Notes: generated from the letters alone by a model not told the origin. A stretch of 64,000 nucleotides of DNA from Archangium sp. (GCA_030681645.1 JAUXRX010000065.1:80889-144888), one strand, 5' to 3'; numbered from the stretch's first letter, positions 31,938 to 41,624 are shown. Made by a program: numbers and translations.

Positions 31938-34900
31938 TGGAAGTCCTCCTTCTGGGGGAATTCCTTCTCGGTGATGTTGCCCCCCAGGGGCAGCTTCAGG
32001 CCGCTGAACGAGAAGAGGTTGTACGTGAAGGTGAACCACGGCCCGAGCACCACCTTGAGCTCGACGGCCCCGCTCAGCACAGACACCTCGTAGTCGAGGC
32101 TCAGCTTGATGCTGCTCTGCGTGCCTCTGCGCCCCGCCTGATCCTGGAAGTCGCTGTGCGAGTAGCTGACCGAGGGGATGAGCTTGGCCTCGAGCACGTT
32201 GAGGCTGCCTTCGATGCAGACTCCGAACTCCTCAGAAGGCGTGCAGAAGGCCAGGCTGAAGCCCGCCGCGCCCACGATCTCGAGCGCCGCCTTCAGCTCG
32301 TGTGAGGTGACGGTCGCGGCGTTCCTCAGCTTGCAGATGGCCGGGTACGACTCGGCCAGGGGCCGGGCCTCGAGGGTGCCGCTGCTGCTGAGCACCACGC
32401 CGCTGAACTGGGGCCTGCCGCTGCCAGGGGCGCTGGCCGTCAAGGCCGAGCTCGTGGGCTGGTAGAGGTGGTTCGTGTCGAGGGTGAACGCCCCTCTGCC
32501 GGTCGAGGTCGCGAAGTCATCATCGCCAGACAGCCAGCGCATGGTGGTGATGTGGCTCTGCTGGCAGACGCCCTCGAGCCAGACCAGCCGGCATGCGGGG
32601 TTGGCGTACTCCTCGGCGAGCTGGGCGCCGATCCAGTACTTGCCCGACGAGATCTTCCCTCGCAGGAAGCCCGACTCTTCCTGGCTTCGCAGGTCAGCCA
32701 GCCGGCCGCCCGCCGCGTAGCAGTTTTGCGTCACCTGGTTGAGCGAGCCGGCCGACACCTCGTTGTAGAGCACGTCACATTCGTCGTTCATGCCGGTGCA
32801 ACCAGCGGGGCGCGAGGGGGTGAGCGTGTACTCGAAGGTCACCGCCAGCCCCACGCCGATGGACACCCCGTAGACGATGGTGCCCTGCAAGGCGCCGTAA
32901 CGAACGGGCACCTTGAACTCGACGCCCATGGTGAGGCCCTTCACGCCACCCTCGAAGTTCTCGCCCTCGAACTCGAAGCCCGGGATGGAGACGTCGAGCG
33001 CCGCGGCGATGCTGTCCCAGTCGGGGCTGATGGTGAACGTCAGCTTGGCGCCGGGGGTATCGAAGGCGCCCGCTTCCTCGTCGTCGATGACCTGGAAGCC
33101 GGCCAGCTCTGCCTCGCGATCGACGTGGGCGTCGCCATCGCCGGCGTACCCGTTGTTGTCCGTCGCGAGCACGCTGCCGCCGAACGAGCCCTCGCCTTCC
33201 TGGTCTGCGGCCGCCGAGGTGCGGCAGACCTGAACGCCCCCATCGACGCGCACGCAGTCGCGGTCTTGATCGTTCTCCTGCTTCTGCGACATGCGGCCGT
33301 CGCCCGTGCCCTGCGGGTTCGACTCGGCGAGGTCTTCGTCACCCAGCGGCTCGAGCGGGGCGATGGCCGGGTCGGCGCGGACCAGGAAGGGCGCTTCGGT
33401 GATGCGGCAGCGGTTGGCCTCGCTGACCTCGAGGCTGTACTGCGCCGTGTAGAGGCTGGTGAGGGGCTGGCCGGTCGGGCCGCTGAGGCTGGTCCCTCCG
33501 ACGCGCAGACAGGTCTTGAACTTGAACTTCTTGCCAGCCTTCGAGGTCTCGAAGAGGCCGCCTGGCTCGACGAACTTGCTGCGCATGGCCTCGTCGATGG
33601 CGTAGCGGAACGACTGCGTCTCACCGTAGGCGGTGGACTTGTAGACCCGCGCCTCACCCAGGCTGAGGTGGAGGTTCTCAGGCAGCGGTGCGTCATTCGC
33701 GTCGAGCGGGACGAGCCAGGTCTGCAGCGTCATCGGGTGCTCCTTGAGGCCCGCCTTGCCCCAATAGCCGTGCCGGTCGCCCGCCAGGTACCAGTCGGCG
33801 TCGATGCGCAGGTAGCCGCGCGCCTTCCCCGCCATGCGGATCTTGTACTCGAGCGACTTCGGGCGAACCGACGAGAGCCCCAGCGTCGTCTTGTTCGCCT
33901 CTTGCACGAAGATGCCGCGGGGGCCGAGCTTGCCGTTGATGCTCTCGAGGTACGACGGGAAGCCGCCGGCGTGATCCTGGAGGAAGAGGGGGATCTCGCG
34001 CTGCTGGTAGTAGCGGTAGCGGTCGTGGGTCTGCGCCTGCTCGCTGTAGAAGAAGTCAGACGGCCGCACGCCGCACATGATCTTCGTGATGTCGTCGGTG
34101 AAGTCGTCGACGAGGAAGGTCTTGCCCTCGAGATCGTACGACGCGGTGAGCTGCCCACGAAGGTGCGTCGCCGAGTTGGAGAAGTCCACCGCCGACAGCC
34201 CCCGGGGCCGGGCGAGAATGGCCTGGCTCTGCAGGTACGTGCTCCCGTACTCGCGGCAGTCTTTGGGCACGATGAAGCGCTCGTTGATCTCGATCTTGTA
34301 CAGGTTCGACGAGGGCTTGAACCCGTTGATGGGGTTGGGCGTGTACTCGACGAGCGTGCCCGGCCCGTACTTGGCCATGTCGACGGTGTGCATCAGGCAG
34401 CGGAACGCCTTCTCGACGTTCCCGCCCACCTTGTACTCGTCGTGGATCCACAGCGAGATCGCGCCCTGCATGCCCTTGTTCTCGGTGCCGGGCTTGACCG
34501 GGTAGTACACGGTCGCCTTCATGTCGTAGAGGGCTTCCGAGAGCAGGGTGCGATAGCCCGCCAGCGAGTTCTCGGTGGCCGCCGCGAAGAACGACTCAGC
34601 GCCGTCGTAGCTGAAGTAGTCGATGCTGCTGGTGTCGATGTCGAGCCGCCGGACGAAGTTCGACGTCTGGCGCGTGCGCAGCGACGGGTAGACGAGCCTC
34701 AGGTCCCAGGTGTCGATGCTGACGGCCATGCGCTCACCCTCGCCGGCGGCCTCGTTGTAGCCCCACGAGCGCTCGATGGGCTTGGTGCGATCGGCGACGC
34801 ACTGCATGTTCTCGTCGCGCCGCGTCGCGCCGTGACAGTTCTCGGGCACACACTCGATGCGATCCTGCGGTGCCTGGCTCGCCAGGATCGTCTGCTCGAG

Positions 34901-35344
34901 CGAGAGCTCGCGCGGGCAGTCCATCTGGAAGATGCACAGATACAGCGGCACGTTGCAGATGAGCGACTTCGTGGTGCTGGGCGTGTTCGAGCAGGCGTAG
35001 GTCACGCGCACGGCGCCCGCGCAGTCCGTTCGCTGAAAGGCGCAGCTCGTCTGGCCCTCGCAGGCTTCGCGGAACAGGTCGGTCCAGTCGGTCGTGCCGC
35101 CGCAGCTCCCGCTCACGATCGACACGAGGTTCGGCTTCAACCTGAACGGGGCAGGCCCTGCGTCGGTCGCGCGGCTGAGCGCCTCGGAGCTGCGCGCGCT
35201 GGGGAACTTGGTGAAGTTGAACGCCACCAGGCCCGCGTCACAGGTCAACGAGCCCAGCGGCTCAGACGACTGGCCGCCGAGGTTCGGCTCACACGCGCAG
35301 AGGGCCACAGCCAACGACCCACACCACAGAACGGAGCTCTTCAT
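31934..35344 (-). CDS. Large lipoprotein with SUEL-like and C-type-lectin-like modules
   Basis: 1,136 residues from ATG 35344 (ATGA overlap with the previous gene). Lipobox LCAC, Cys18. Residues ~74-118 (SCGGTTDWTDLFREACEG, TSCAFQRTDCAG, VRVTYAC) resemble the SUEL/rhamnose-binding lectin module. The central ~600 residues are an unrecognised Tyr/Phe-rich region. An acidic stretch near 660-740 precedes a C-type-lectin-like segment at ~870-960 (NCYAAGGRLADLRSQEES; GKYWIGAQLAE; LVWLEG). The C-terminal ~170 residues have beta-barrel-like amphipathic strands. Likely a surface glycan-binding protein acting with its coupled neighbours. Module calls are by eye; the middle is unassigned. Confidence 0.72.
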   Translation of the reverse strand: MKSSVLWCGSLAVALCACEPNLGGQSSEPLGSLTCDAGLVAFNFTKFPSARSSEALSRATDAGPAPFRLKPNLVSIVSGSCGGTTDWTDLFREACEGQTSCAFQRTDCAGAVRVTYACSNTPSTTKSLICNVPLYLCIFQMDCPRELSLEQTILASQAPQDRIECVPENCHGATRRDENMQCVADRTKPIERSWGYNEAAGEGERMAVSIDTWDLRLVYPSLRTRQTSNFVRRLDIDTSSIDYFSYDGAESFFAAATENSLAGYRTLLSEALYDMKATVYYPVKPGTENKGMQGAISLWIHDEYKVGGNVEKAFRCLMHTVDMAKYGPGTLVEYTPNPINGFKPSSNLYKIEINERFIVPKDCREYGSTYLQSQAILARPRGLSAVDFSNSATHLRGQLTASYDLEGKTFLVDDFTDDITKIMCGVRPSDFFYSEQAQTHDRYRYYQQREIPLFLQDHAGGFPSYLESINGKLGPRGIFVQEANKTTLGLSSVRPKSLEYKIRMAGKARGYLRIDADWYLAGDRHGYWGKAGLKEHPMTLQTWLVPLDANDAPLPENLHLSLGEARVYKSTAYGETQSFRYAIDEAMRSKFVEPGGLFETSKAGKKFKFKTCLRVGGTSLSGPTGQPLTSLYTAQYSLEVSEANRCRITEAPFLVRADPAIAPLEPLGDEDLAESNPQGTGDGRMSQKQENDQDRDCVRVDGGVQVCRTSAAADQEGEGSFGGSVLATDNNGYAGDGDAHVDREAELAGFQVIDDEEAGAFDTPGAKLTFTISPDWDSIAAALDVSIPGFEFEGENFEGGVKGLTMGVEFKVPVRYGALQGTIVYGVSIGVGLAVTFEYTLTPSRPAGCTGMNDECDVLYNEVSAGSLNQVTQNCYAAGGRLADLRSQEESGFLRGKISSGKYWIGAQLAEEYANPACRLVWLEGVCQQSHITTMRWLSGDDDFATSTGRGAFTLDTNHLYQPTSSALTASAPGSGRPQFSGVVLSSSGTLEARPLAESYPAICKLRNAATVTSHELKAALEIVGAAGFSLAFCTPSEEFGVCIEGSLNVLEAKLIPSVSYSHSDFQDQAGRRGTQSSIKLSLDYEVSVLSGAVELKVVLGPWFTFTYNLFSFSGLKLPLGGNITEKEFPQKEDFQ

Positions 35345-38300
35345 GGCGCGCACCTCAGAACCACACAGCCGTTTCCACCCTGACCGCCGAAGAGCGAGCC
35401 CGACGCGGTGGAGCTGGGACACAGCCCGTAGTCGGTCGACGACGTGGCGGGCGGCGTGCCCATGGTGCCGACCTGAGAGGCCAGCCCTCCAGGCAGCGTG
35501 CCGTAGCCCCCACCGTTGCCTCCCTCGCCGAGCATGACGCCCGCCTCACCGCCGTTCTCGCCCGCGCCGCCCCCACCGGCTTGCGTGTCGGCGACCGCTG
35601 CAGTGCCCGCCCGCGTCGAAGCAGTGCCCGAGCCGGCACTGCCCGCGGGTTGCCCCGGAATCGAGGAACCGCCCCCGCCGCCGCCGGGCACGGTGAACTG
35701 AGCCGCGCCGAAGCGAACGCTGGTGAGGCCGCCACCGCCGCCTGAGGCCGCTTCGTTGAAGGGCACGTCGCCGGCCCCCCCGCTGGTGAGCGTGCCGAAG
35801 TACGAGCCCTCACCCTCTCCACCCACGGCGTTCCGCGCGGGCACTCCGCCCGAGCCGACCCATACCTCGAACTGCACCCCGGGGACGACGGTGACCACGC
35901 CGCTCACGAAGCCGCCCGCGCCGCCCAGGATGTTCACCGGCATCAAGACAGGGGGGCTCTGATCGCCGCTGCCTCCCGCAGCGCCCCACGCCGAGACGTG
36001 CACCTGCGTGCAACCCGCTGGCGTGAGGTAGGTGCCCGAGACCGCCGTGCCGTTGGTGACGGTGCTGATGACCGCCCTGGCCGGCCCGCACGTGCCGAGG
36101 CCCATGCACGCCCCCGAACTTGCGCCGCAGTAGCAGTTGTTCGACGCGCACTGCGAATCGTTCGAGCACGTCATCGCGCCGGCGTCGGTGCCGGCGTCTG
36201 TTCCCGCGTCGGTGCCGGCTGTCCCCGCGTCGGTGCCGGCGTCTGTCCCCGCGTCGATGCCAGCGTCGATGCCAGCGTCTGTCCCCGCGTCGGTGCCTGC
36301 GTCAGCCCCGGCGTCGGGAACGGGCAGCACCTCGAGCCGCATGTTCAGGCCGATGTGCTCGCTGCTCGGGGTGGGGAAGGTCTGGTCGTCCGTGTCCACG
36401 ATGACGAAGACGTCCCGGGTGGTGTCCTGGTTGTTCTCGAGCGTGACGGTCGAGGCGCTGCTGGTGGTGCCCGTCCCCTGCGAGGCGAGGCACACGCGGG
36501 GCATCGCGTCGCAGTTGGTCGCCGGCCCCTCGACGATGCTGATGGACGGGGCCCAGTTCGCGAGGAAGTTCGAGCTCACGCGCGCGACCAGGCGACGGTG
36601 CGGGGGAATCTGAACCGAGAAGACGCTGTCCGTACCGGAGGCGCGCAAGCACGTCGCAGAGGTGCCGTAGTTGGCCAGCATGCCCTGGGAGGTGACCGAG
36701 AACGAAGCGGGCATGCTCGTCGTTCGGGTCGGGTTCTGGCAGGTGTCGCCCACGACGCCGGCGTCGCCCATCGGCGTGATGCCGGCGTCGTATACCTCGA
36801 GCACGTCGCAGCTGCAGGCCAGCTGCACGTTCTGCGTACCGACGCCAACGGGGTAGGCCCCCGAGAGCGGCGCGCAGCCGAAGCGCACGCGCCTCATGGG
36901 CCGACCGTACGAAGGTGAGTTGAGGGCGGACCAGCCCTCGGTGGCGGCTGCCGGGGTGATGGACCAGACGTCTGTGCCTCCGTCGGGCGCGCTGAGCGTG
37001 GTGAATTGCCCGCTCGCGTTGAAGAGCGGGTAGTCGGCGGTCTGGCGAACCACGGCCCCGGCGGTGCCAGCGGTCCACCGTGAGATCTGGAGGTCGGGGC
37101 CGAGCGGGAACCACTCGGTGCCACCGTCACCCAACTGAAGCACGCGAGGGCACCCACCATCGAGCTGCCACGCGATGGTGGCCGCCGTTCGGGTGCAGGT
37201 CATCACGTCCTGCTGGGCGACGAGGCCGGCGTCTGCGCGGTCCCACTGCCAGAGGGCGCCTCCGTCGGGGAAGCGGCAGCGCAAGTTCGAGAAGGTCTGA
37301 CCCGGGCTCACCCGCAGGGTGTCCCGGGCCTCGATGTTGAACGTCACCTCTCCGCCATCGGGCGCGGCCCGCAGCTCGGGCGTCGTAAAGACGCCGTCAG
37401 CGGTGATGTTGACCCGGGTCGCGTCGAGCGAGCCCGTTGCCGGGTCGAAGACGCCCAGCCCGCGCAGCACGAGGGTGTGGGCGGCCGGGGCCTGGCAGGT
37501 GCGGTCGATGCAGAAGAGGTCGTCGCGGCAGTTGCGGTGACTGGTGCACGCCTTCCCCGGCCCACACGGGCACGCCTCGGGGAAGCGGCTGCCGCAGTCA
37601 ATCTCGGTCTCCTCGCCGTTCTGCTGACCGTCGGAGCAGCTCGCCTTCTTGCAGACGCCGCCCACGCACGAGAGGAACGACTGCGTGTAACAGTCGGCCT
37701 CCTGACCACACGTCTTTCCCTCGTAGCAAAGGCCATCCCACTGCGAGGCGCGCTCGGCCTGCTGCGAGCAGAAGAGACCGCAGTCGACGTCGCCCTCCAT
37801 GCTGTCCTTTCGCCCGTTGCGACACACCGCGAGGTTGACGCTGGTGTTCGCGGACGAGGTGCCGGCCCTGGGGTTGGCGGTGAACTCGACGTCACTCCCG
37901 TTCGTGGTGCCGGTCGCCGTGCTGCTCGACTTCGTCCCGTCGGTCGCGGTGTTCGTGACCGAGACGGTCACCGCCGTTCCCACGCCTGTGGGAGGAACGT
38001 CGGCGGTCACCTTCACGTCGTCGGGGTCGCTCGCGTCGATCCGCACGGACGTGGCGTCTTTGCTCAACGTGACGGTGACGCTGGTGGTGCTGCCGTCGGC
38101 GTTCTTGACGTTCACGGTGATGGGGCTGGCGCCGCCCGCGACGGTCACGGCCTTGCCGCCCTGATCGACCGTCACTGACGCCACGCCATCGACGCCGCTG
38201 GCCGTGGCCGAGAGGCCGGGACCGGTGACGTTGACGGTCGCGTTCTCGCTGAAGGACGTGGGCGTGACGGTCACGGTCTTCGGCAGCGAGGTGCCCCCAT

Positions 38301-39285
38301 CGGCAGAGAGGGTGACGTTGATGATCTCATTCGGGAACTTGCAGAAGCAGTCGCTCGCGCTCGGGAACACCCGCCCGCCGACCTCGACCGGCTTGCCATC
38401 GCGCAGACCGGCGATGGCGCCGGGGCCCTCGATCAGCACGTTCAGCGACGAGCCAGACACCGCGAAGGCGCCACCTTCAGCGAACGGCGCCGTGAAGCGC
38501 CCCATGCGCCGGCTCACGGGCGAGAACGACAGCGGGTTCCCGTTGGTGCCGTCGCCGAAGTACGAGCGCGGCGCGTCGGGGTTGAGGCTGCCCTCGTAGG
38601 TCCACGTGTTCTTGACGGTGTTGAGCTCGATGCGCCGCTCTTCCTGAGGGAAGTTCGGGTCGTAGATGCGGATGAAGTACTGACCTTCGGCCTTGCCGCG
38701 GAAGTAGCCGAAGGGCACGACCGCGTGCCCGCCCTTGAAACCGGTGTCGGTCTTCATGGCGATGAGCAGCCGGTAGGCGTCCTTCGCGCCGGGCTTGAGC
38801 GCCTCGGCGAGGAAAGGGAGCACGTCGTTGGCGGCGAAGCGGCGATCGAGCGCGTGCACCTCGTCGAGCTTCTGCGTCGCGCTCCAGTAGGCGAGCTCGT
38901 TGAGCAGCGCGTTGTTGGTCTGGGCCAGCCCGCCCGCGGTCGCGCTACCGAACTCGTTGGGGTCGACCTTGCCCAGCTTCATCAGCAGCGAGAGCACCGC
39001 CATGCCTTCGCTGTGGCCAAAGCGCAGGGTCTGGTTGACGTCGGCGACCCAGGCCTCGGCGTGCGGGCTCGGCGCGCAGGTGTCGCCACTGCCGCTGACG
39101 CAGACGACCTCCGACCCGAAGAGGCGCTCCGCGAGGCCGATGGTCATCTGGCCCGCCGACTGCTGATCGTCGAAGTTGGTGAACGAAAAGGCGTGGGTGT
39201 TGAAGTCGAAATCCGAGGTCTGCTGATCAGGCACGCACCCCAGCAACGCGAAAAAAGTGAGGCCTGCGATACGAAGTCGACCCAT
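35341..39285 (-). CDS. Very large modular lipoprotein: pseudo-cysteine-peptidase, Ig-like, Cys-rich and Gly-rich modules
   Basis: 1,314 residues from ATG 39285 with GGGAGGG upstream. Signal peptide ends LLGC (Cys17). Residues ~80-230 resemble bacterial papain-like domains of the type G-H-C-x-G-M ... G-G-H-A-V ... Y-D-x-N, but the nucleophile is Ser92 (FGHSEGMAVLSLL); His187 and Asp209/Asn211 are present. Next come Ig-like beta repeats (~330-500), then myxobacterial Cys-rich modules with D-V-D-C-G and E-I-D-C-G signatures (~505-620). Beta domains follow, then a (Thr/Ile)-Asp-Ala-Gly linker (~990-1035). The end is a Gly-rich module (~1090-1314) like the ALK/LTK Gly-rich domain (GGAGGFVSGVVTV; VWVGSGG; PGGGGGG). 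First gene of a four-gene coupled operon. Biological role unknown. Confidence 0.75.
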   Translation of the reverse strand: MGRLRIAGLTFFALLGCVPDQQTSDFDFNTHAFSFTNFDDQQSAGQMTIGLAERLFGSEVVCVSGSGDTCAPSPHAEAWVADVNQTLRFGHSEGMAVLSLLMKLGKVDPNEFGSATAGGLAQTNNALLNELAYWSATQKLDEVHALDRRFAANDVLPFLAEALKPGAKDAYRLLIAMKTDTGFKGGHAVVPFGYFRGKAEGQYFIRIYDPNFPQEERRIELNTVKNTWTYEGSLNPDAPRSYFGDGTNGNPLSFSPVSRRMGRFTAPFAEGGAFAVSGSSLNVLIEGPGAIAGLRDGKPVEVGGRVFPSASDCFCKFPNEIINVTLSADGGTSLPKTVTVTPTSFSENATVNVTGPGLSATASGVDGVASVTVDQGGKAVTVAGGASPITVNVKNADGSTTSVTVTLSKDATSVRIDASDPDDVKVTADVPPTGVGTAVTVSVTNTATDGTKSSSTATGTTNGSDVEFTANPRAGTSSANTSVNLAVCRNGRKDSMEGDVDCGLFCSQQAERASQWDGLCYEGKTCGQEADCYTQSFLSCVGGVCKKASCSDGQQNGEETEIDCGSRFPEACPCGPGKACTSHRNCRDDLFCIDRTCQAPAAHTLVLRGLGVFDPATGSLDATRVNITADGVFTTPELRAAPDGGEVTFNIEARDTLRVSPGQTFSNLRCRFPDGGALWQWDRADAGLVAQQDVMTCTRTAATIAWQLDGGCPRVLQLGDGGTEWFPLGPDLQISRWTAGTAGAVVRQTADYPLFNASGQFTTLSAPDGGTDVWSITPAAATEGWSALNSPSYGRPMRRVRFGCAPLSGAYPVGVGTQNVQLACSCDVLEVYDAGITPMGDAGVVGDTCQNPTRTTSMPASFSVTSQGMLANYGTSATCLRASGTDSVFSVQIPPHRRLVARVSSNFLANWAPSISIVEGPATNCDAMPRVCLASQGTGTTSSASTVTLENNQDTTRDVFVIVDTDDQTFPTPSSEHIGLNMRLEVLPVPDAGADAGTDAGTDAGIDAGIDAGTDAGTDAGTAGTDAGTDAGTDAGAMTCSNDSQCASNNCYCGASSGACMGLGTCGPARAVISTVTNGTAVSGTYLTPAGCTQVHVSAWGAAGGSGDQSPPVLMPVNILGGAGGFVSGVVTVVPGVQFEVWVGSGGVPARNAVGGEGEGSYFGTLTSGGAGDVPFNEAASGGGGGLTSVRFGAAQFTVPGGGGGGSSIPGQPAGSAGSGTASTRAGTAAVADTQAGGGGAGENGGEAGVMLGEGGNGGGYGTLPGGLASQVGTMGTPPATSSTDYGLCPSSTASGSLFGGQGGNGCVVLRCAP
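36174..36318. repeat. 12-bp minisatellite encoding T/I-D-A-G repeats
   Basis: About eleven tandem units of the type GTCGGTGCCGGC (plus strand), with variants TCTGTCCCCGC and TCGATGCCAGC, encoding Thr-Asp-Ala-Gly or Ile-Asp-Ala-Gly. A shorter version of the same linker occurs at ~7184-7235. Likely prone to copy-number change. Confidence 0.85.
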
Positions 39286-39462
39286 GCGCCCTCCCAAAGG
39301 CGGGCGCAGAATGGAGCAGGACTCGGGGCCGGTGGAATGTAATCTTTGGGCGCTCGACACCTACAGGCGCGCGATCAGATACGGCGCACGCGCAGTTGGT
39401 GGAGGTGAGAACCCCGTCCGAAAAGCCGGTGCGCAGTCTACGCCTCGTGGGAAAACCCGCCC

Positions 39463-41469
39463 ATGAACTCCTCGTCTGAGAATCCCGTGCTCGCTCCCTG
39501 GACTGGCCCGTGGGGCGGGGTGCCTGCGTTCGATCGCATTCAGGTCGCGCACTTCAAGCCCGCGCTCGAGGACGGCATGGCGGCGCAGTTGGCTGAGATC
39601 GACGCGATCACGAATGATCCCGCTGCGCCGACCTTCGCCAACACCATCGTCGCGTTCGAGAAGTCAGGTGCGCCGCTCACCCGCGCGCTGAGCCTGTTCG
39701 GGGTCTGGGCGGGTGGGCTCTCCACGCCCGACTTCCAGGCGCTCGAGACCGAGATGTCGCCGAAGCTGTCCGCCTTCCGCGATTCGATCATCCAGAACGC
39801 GAAGCTCTTCGCGCGGATCAAGGCCGTGTACGACGCCCCCCGCGGCGCCCTCACCGCCGAGCAGCAGCGGCTGCTCTGGAGGCACTACACCGCGTTCACC
39901 CGCCAGGGCGCCGCCCTCGACGCGGCGAAGAAGACCGAGCTGTCCGCGTTGAACCAGCAGCTCGCCACGCTCACCACGCGCTTCAGCCAGAACCAGCTCG
40001 GCGAGGAGGAAGAGGTGCTGGTGATCGAGTCGCGCGAAGGGCTGGCGGGCCTGCCTGAGTCCCAGATCGAAGCAGCGGCCGCGGAAGCGACCCGGCGCGG
40101 CAAACCCGGCGTGTGGATGATCTCGAACACCCGCTCGTCGATGGAGCCGTTCCTCATCTCGTCGTCCGACCGCTCCCTGCGTGAACGGGGTTGGCGCATG
40201 TGGACCCACCGCGGCGACAACGGCAACGCGCGCGACAACAACGCCATCGCCGCCGAGATCCTCCTGCTCCGCGCCAGGAAGGCGAAGCTGCTCGGCTTCC
40301 CCACGTTCGCGCATTGGCGCCTCGACGACGCGATGGCGAAAGATCCACAGACCGCGCTCGACCTGATGCTGAGCGTCTGGACCCCGGCGCGCGACCAGTT
40401 CCGCCGTGACGTGGTGGAGATCGAGAAGCTCGCCGGCTTCAAGGTGGAGCCCTGGGACTACCGCGCGTACGCCGAGAAGCTGCGCAAGGCGAAGTACGAC
40501 CTCGATCTCAACGAGCTCAAGCCGTACCTGCAGCTCGAGAAGTTGCGCGAGGCGATGTTCTGGGTCGCGGGCCAGCTGTACGGGCTGCGCTTCGAGAAGC
40601 GCGACGGCCTGCCGGTGTTCCACCCCGACGTCACCGTCTACGAGGTGTGGCGCGGCGAGAAGCCGGTCGGGCTCTGGTACTTCGATCCGTACGCGCGGCC
40701 GGCGAAGCAGTCAGGCGCGTGGATGAGCGCGTATCGCGATCAGCAGCGCATCGAGGGCGAGGTGCTCACCCTGGTGTCGAACAACTCGAACTTCATCAAG
40801 GGCCAGCCCATCTCGTGGGACGACGCTCGCACGATGTTCCACGAGTTCGGCCACGCGCTGCACGGGCTCAACTCGAACGTGACGTACCCGTCGCTGTCGG
40901 GCACCAACACCACGCGCGACTTCGTGGAGTTCCCCTCCCAGCTCAACGAGCACTGGCTCTCCACGCCCGAGGTCCTGAAGTTCCTCGTCAACGAGAAGGG
41001 CGAGCCCATTCCGGCGAGCCTGGTCGAGCGGCTCGAGAAGGCGCGCACCTTCAACGAGGGCTTCGCCACCGCCGAGGCGCAGGCCAGCGCGATCGTCGAC
41101 ATGAAGCTGCACCTCGCGGGCGAGACGCCGATCGATCCGAAGAAGTTCGAGGTCGCGATCCTCGCGGAGATCGGCATGCCGCCGCAGCTGGTGATGCGGC
41201 ACCGCATTCCCGCGTTCGCGCACATCTTCTCGGGCGATGGGTACGCGGCCGGGTACTACAGCTACATCTGGGCCGAGGTGCTCGAGCGCGACGCGTACGA
41301 GGCGTTTCTCGAGGCCGGCGGTCCGTATGATCGCACCGTGGCGAACCGGCTTTACGAGGCCGTGATGAGCGTCGGAGATACGGTCGACCCGGCTGAGGCG
41401 TTCCGGGCGTTCAGGGGCAGGGATCCAAAGCCTGATGCGCTCCTGAGGGCCAAGGGCTTCGCGCTCTGA
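39463..41469 (+). CDS. dcp: M3-family zinc oligopeptidase / peptidyl-dipeptidase (Dcp-like)
   Basis: 668 residues. Thimet-oligopeptidase fold: zinc site H-E-F-G-H at 460-464 and third ligand Glu489 in DFVEFPSQLNEHW, both exactly spaced. N-terminal helices (NPVLAPWTGPWGGVPAFDRI) and the C-terminal FSGDGYAAGYYSYIWAEVL channel segment are typical of Dcp/PrlC. No signal peptide, so cytoplasmic degradation of short peptides is expected; Dcp rather than PrlC is chosen from the shape of the N-terminus and is less certain. Divergent from the lipoprotein operon; the 177-base gap at 39286-39462 shows no further feature. Confidence 0.9.
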   Translation: MNSSSENPVLAPWTGPWGGVPAFDRIQVAHFKPALEDGMAAQLAEIDAITNDPAAPTFANTIVAFEKSGAPLTRALSLFGVWAGGLSTPDFQALETEMSPKLSAFRDSIIQNAKLFARIKAVYDAPRGALTAEQQRLLWRHYTAFTRQGAALDAAKKTELSALNQQLATLTTRFSQNQLGEEEEVLVIESREGLAGLPESQIEAAAAEATRRGKPGVWMISNTRSSMEPFLISSSDRSLRERGWRMWTHRGDNGNARDNNAIAAEILLLRARKAKLLGFPTFAHWRLDDAMAKDPQTALDLMLSVWTPARDQFRRDVVEIEKLAGFKVEPWDYRAYAEKLRKAKYDLDLNELKPYLQLEKLREAMFWVAGQLYGLRFEKRDGLPVFHPDVTVYEVWRGEKPVGLWYFDPYARPAKQSGAWMSAYRDQQRIEGEVLTLVSNNSNFIKGQPISWDDARTMFHEFGHALHGLNSNVTYPSLSGTNTTRDFVEFPSQLNEHWLSTPEVLKFLVNEKGEPIPASLVERLEKARTFNEGFATAEAQASAIVDMKLHLAGETPIDPKKFEVAILAEIGMPPQLVMRHRIPAFAHIFSGDGYAAGYYSYIWAEVLERDAYEAFLEAGGPYDRTVANRLYEAVMSVGDTVDPAEAFRAFRGRDPKPDALLRAKGFAL

Positions 41470-41472
41470 GGG

Positions 41473-41516
41473 GTGCCCTCTCCCCGACCCTCTCCCCCGC
41501 GGGGAGCGGGAGACAG
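41473..41516. repeat. REP-like element, copy 6, after dcp
   Basis: GCCCTCTCCCCGACCCTCTC then CCCCGCGGGGAGCGGGAGACAG, four bases after the dcp stop codon. It carries the AGACAG tail seen in copies 1, 5 and 7. Confidence 0.75.
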
Positions 41517-41624
41517 GGGCTCAGCGCTGGTGCACTTCTCCGATGGCCGCGATGCGTCGCCGCGAGGCGCGTCACAAGACGCGACAGGCTTCCCGACGGC
41601 GATCATCCTGAGCATCAGTGTCTA

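Noticed and set aside
32468..35383. Open frame of 971 codons on the plus strand
   Set aside because: Antisense shadow of the lectin-like lipoprotein; Arg/Val/Leu-heavy composition without domains or a ribosome site. GC-rich third positions keep the opposite strand open.
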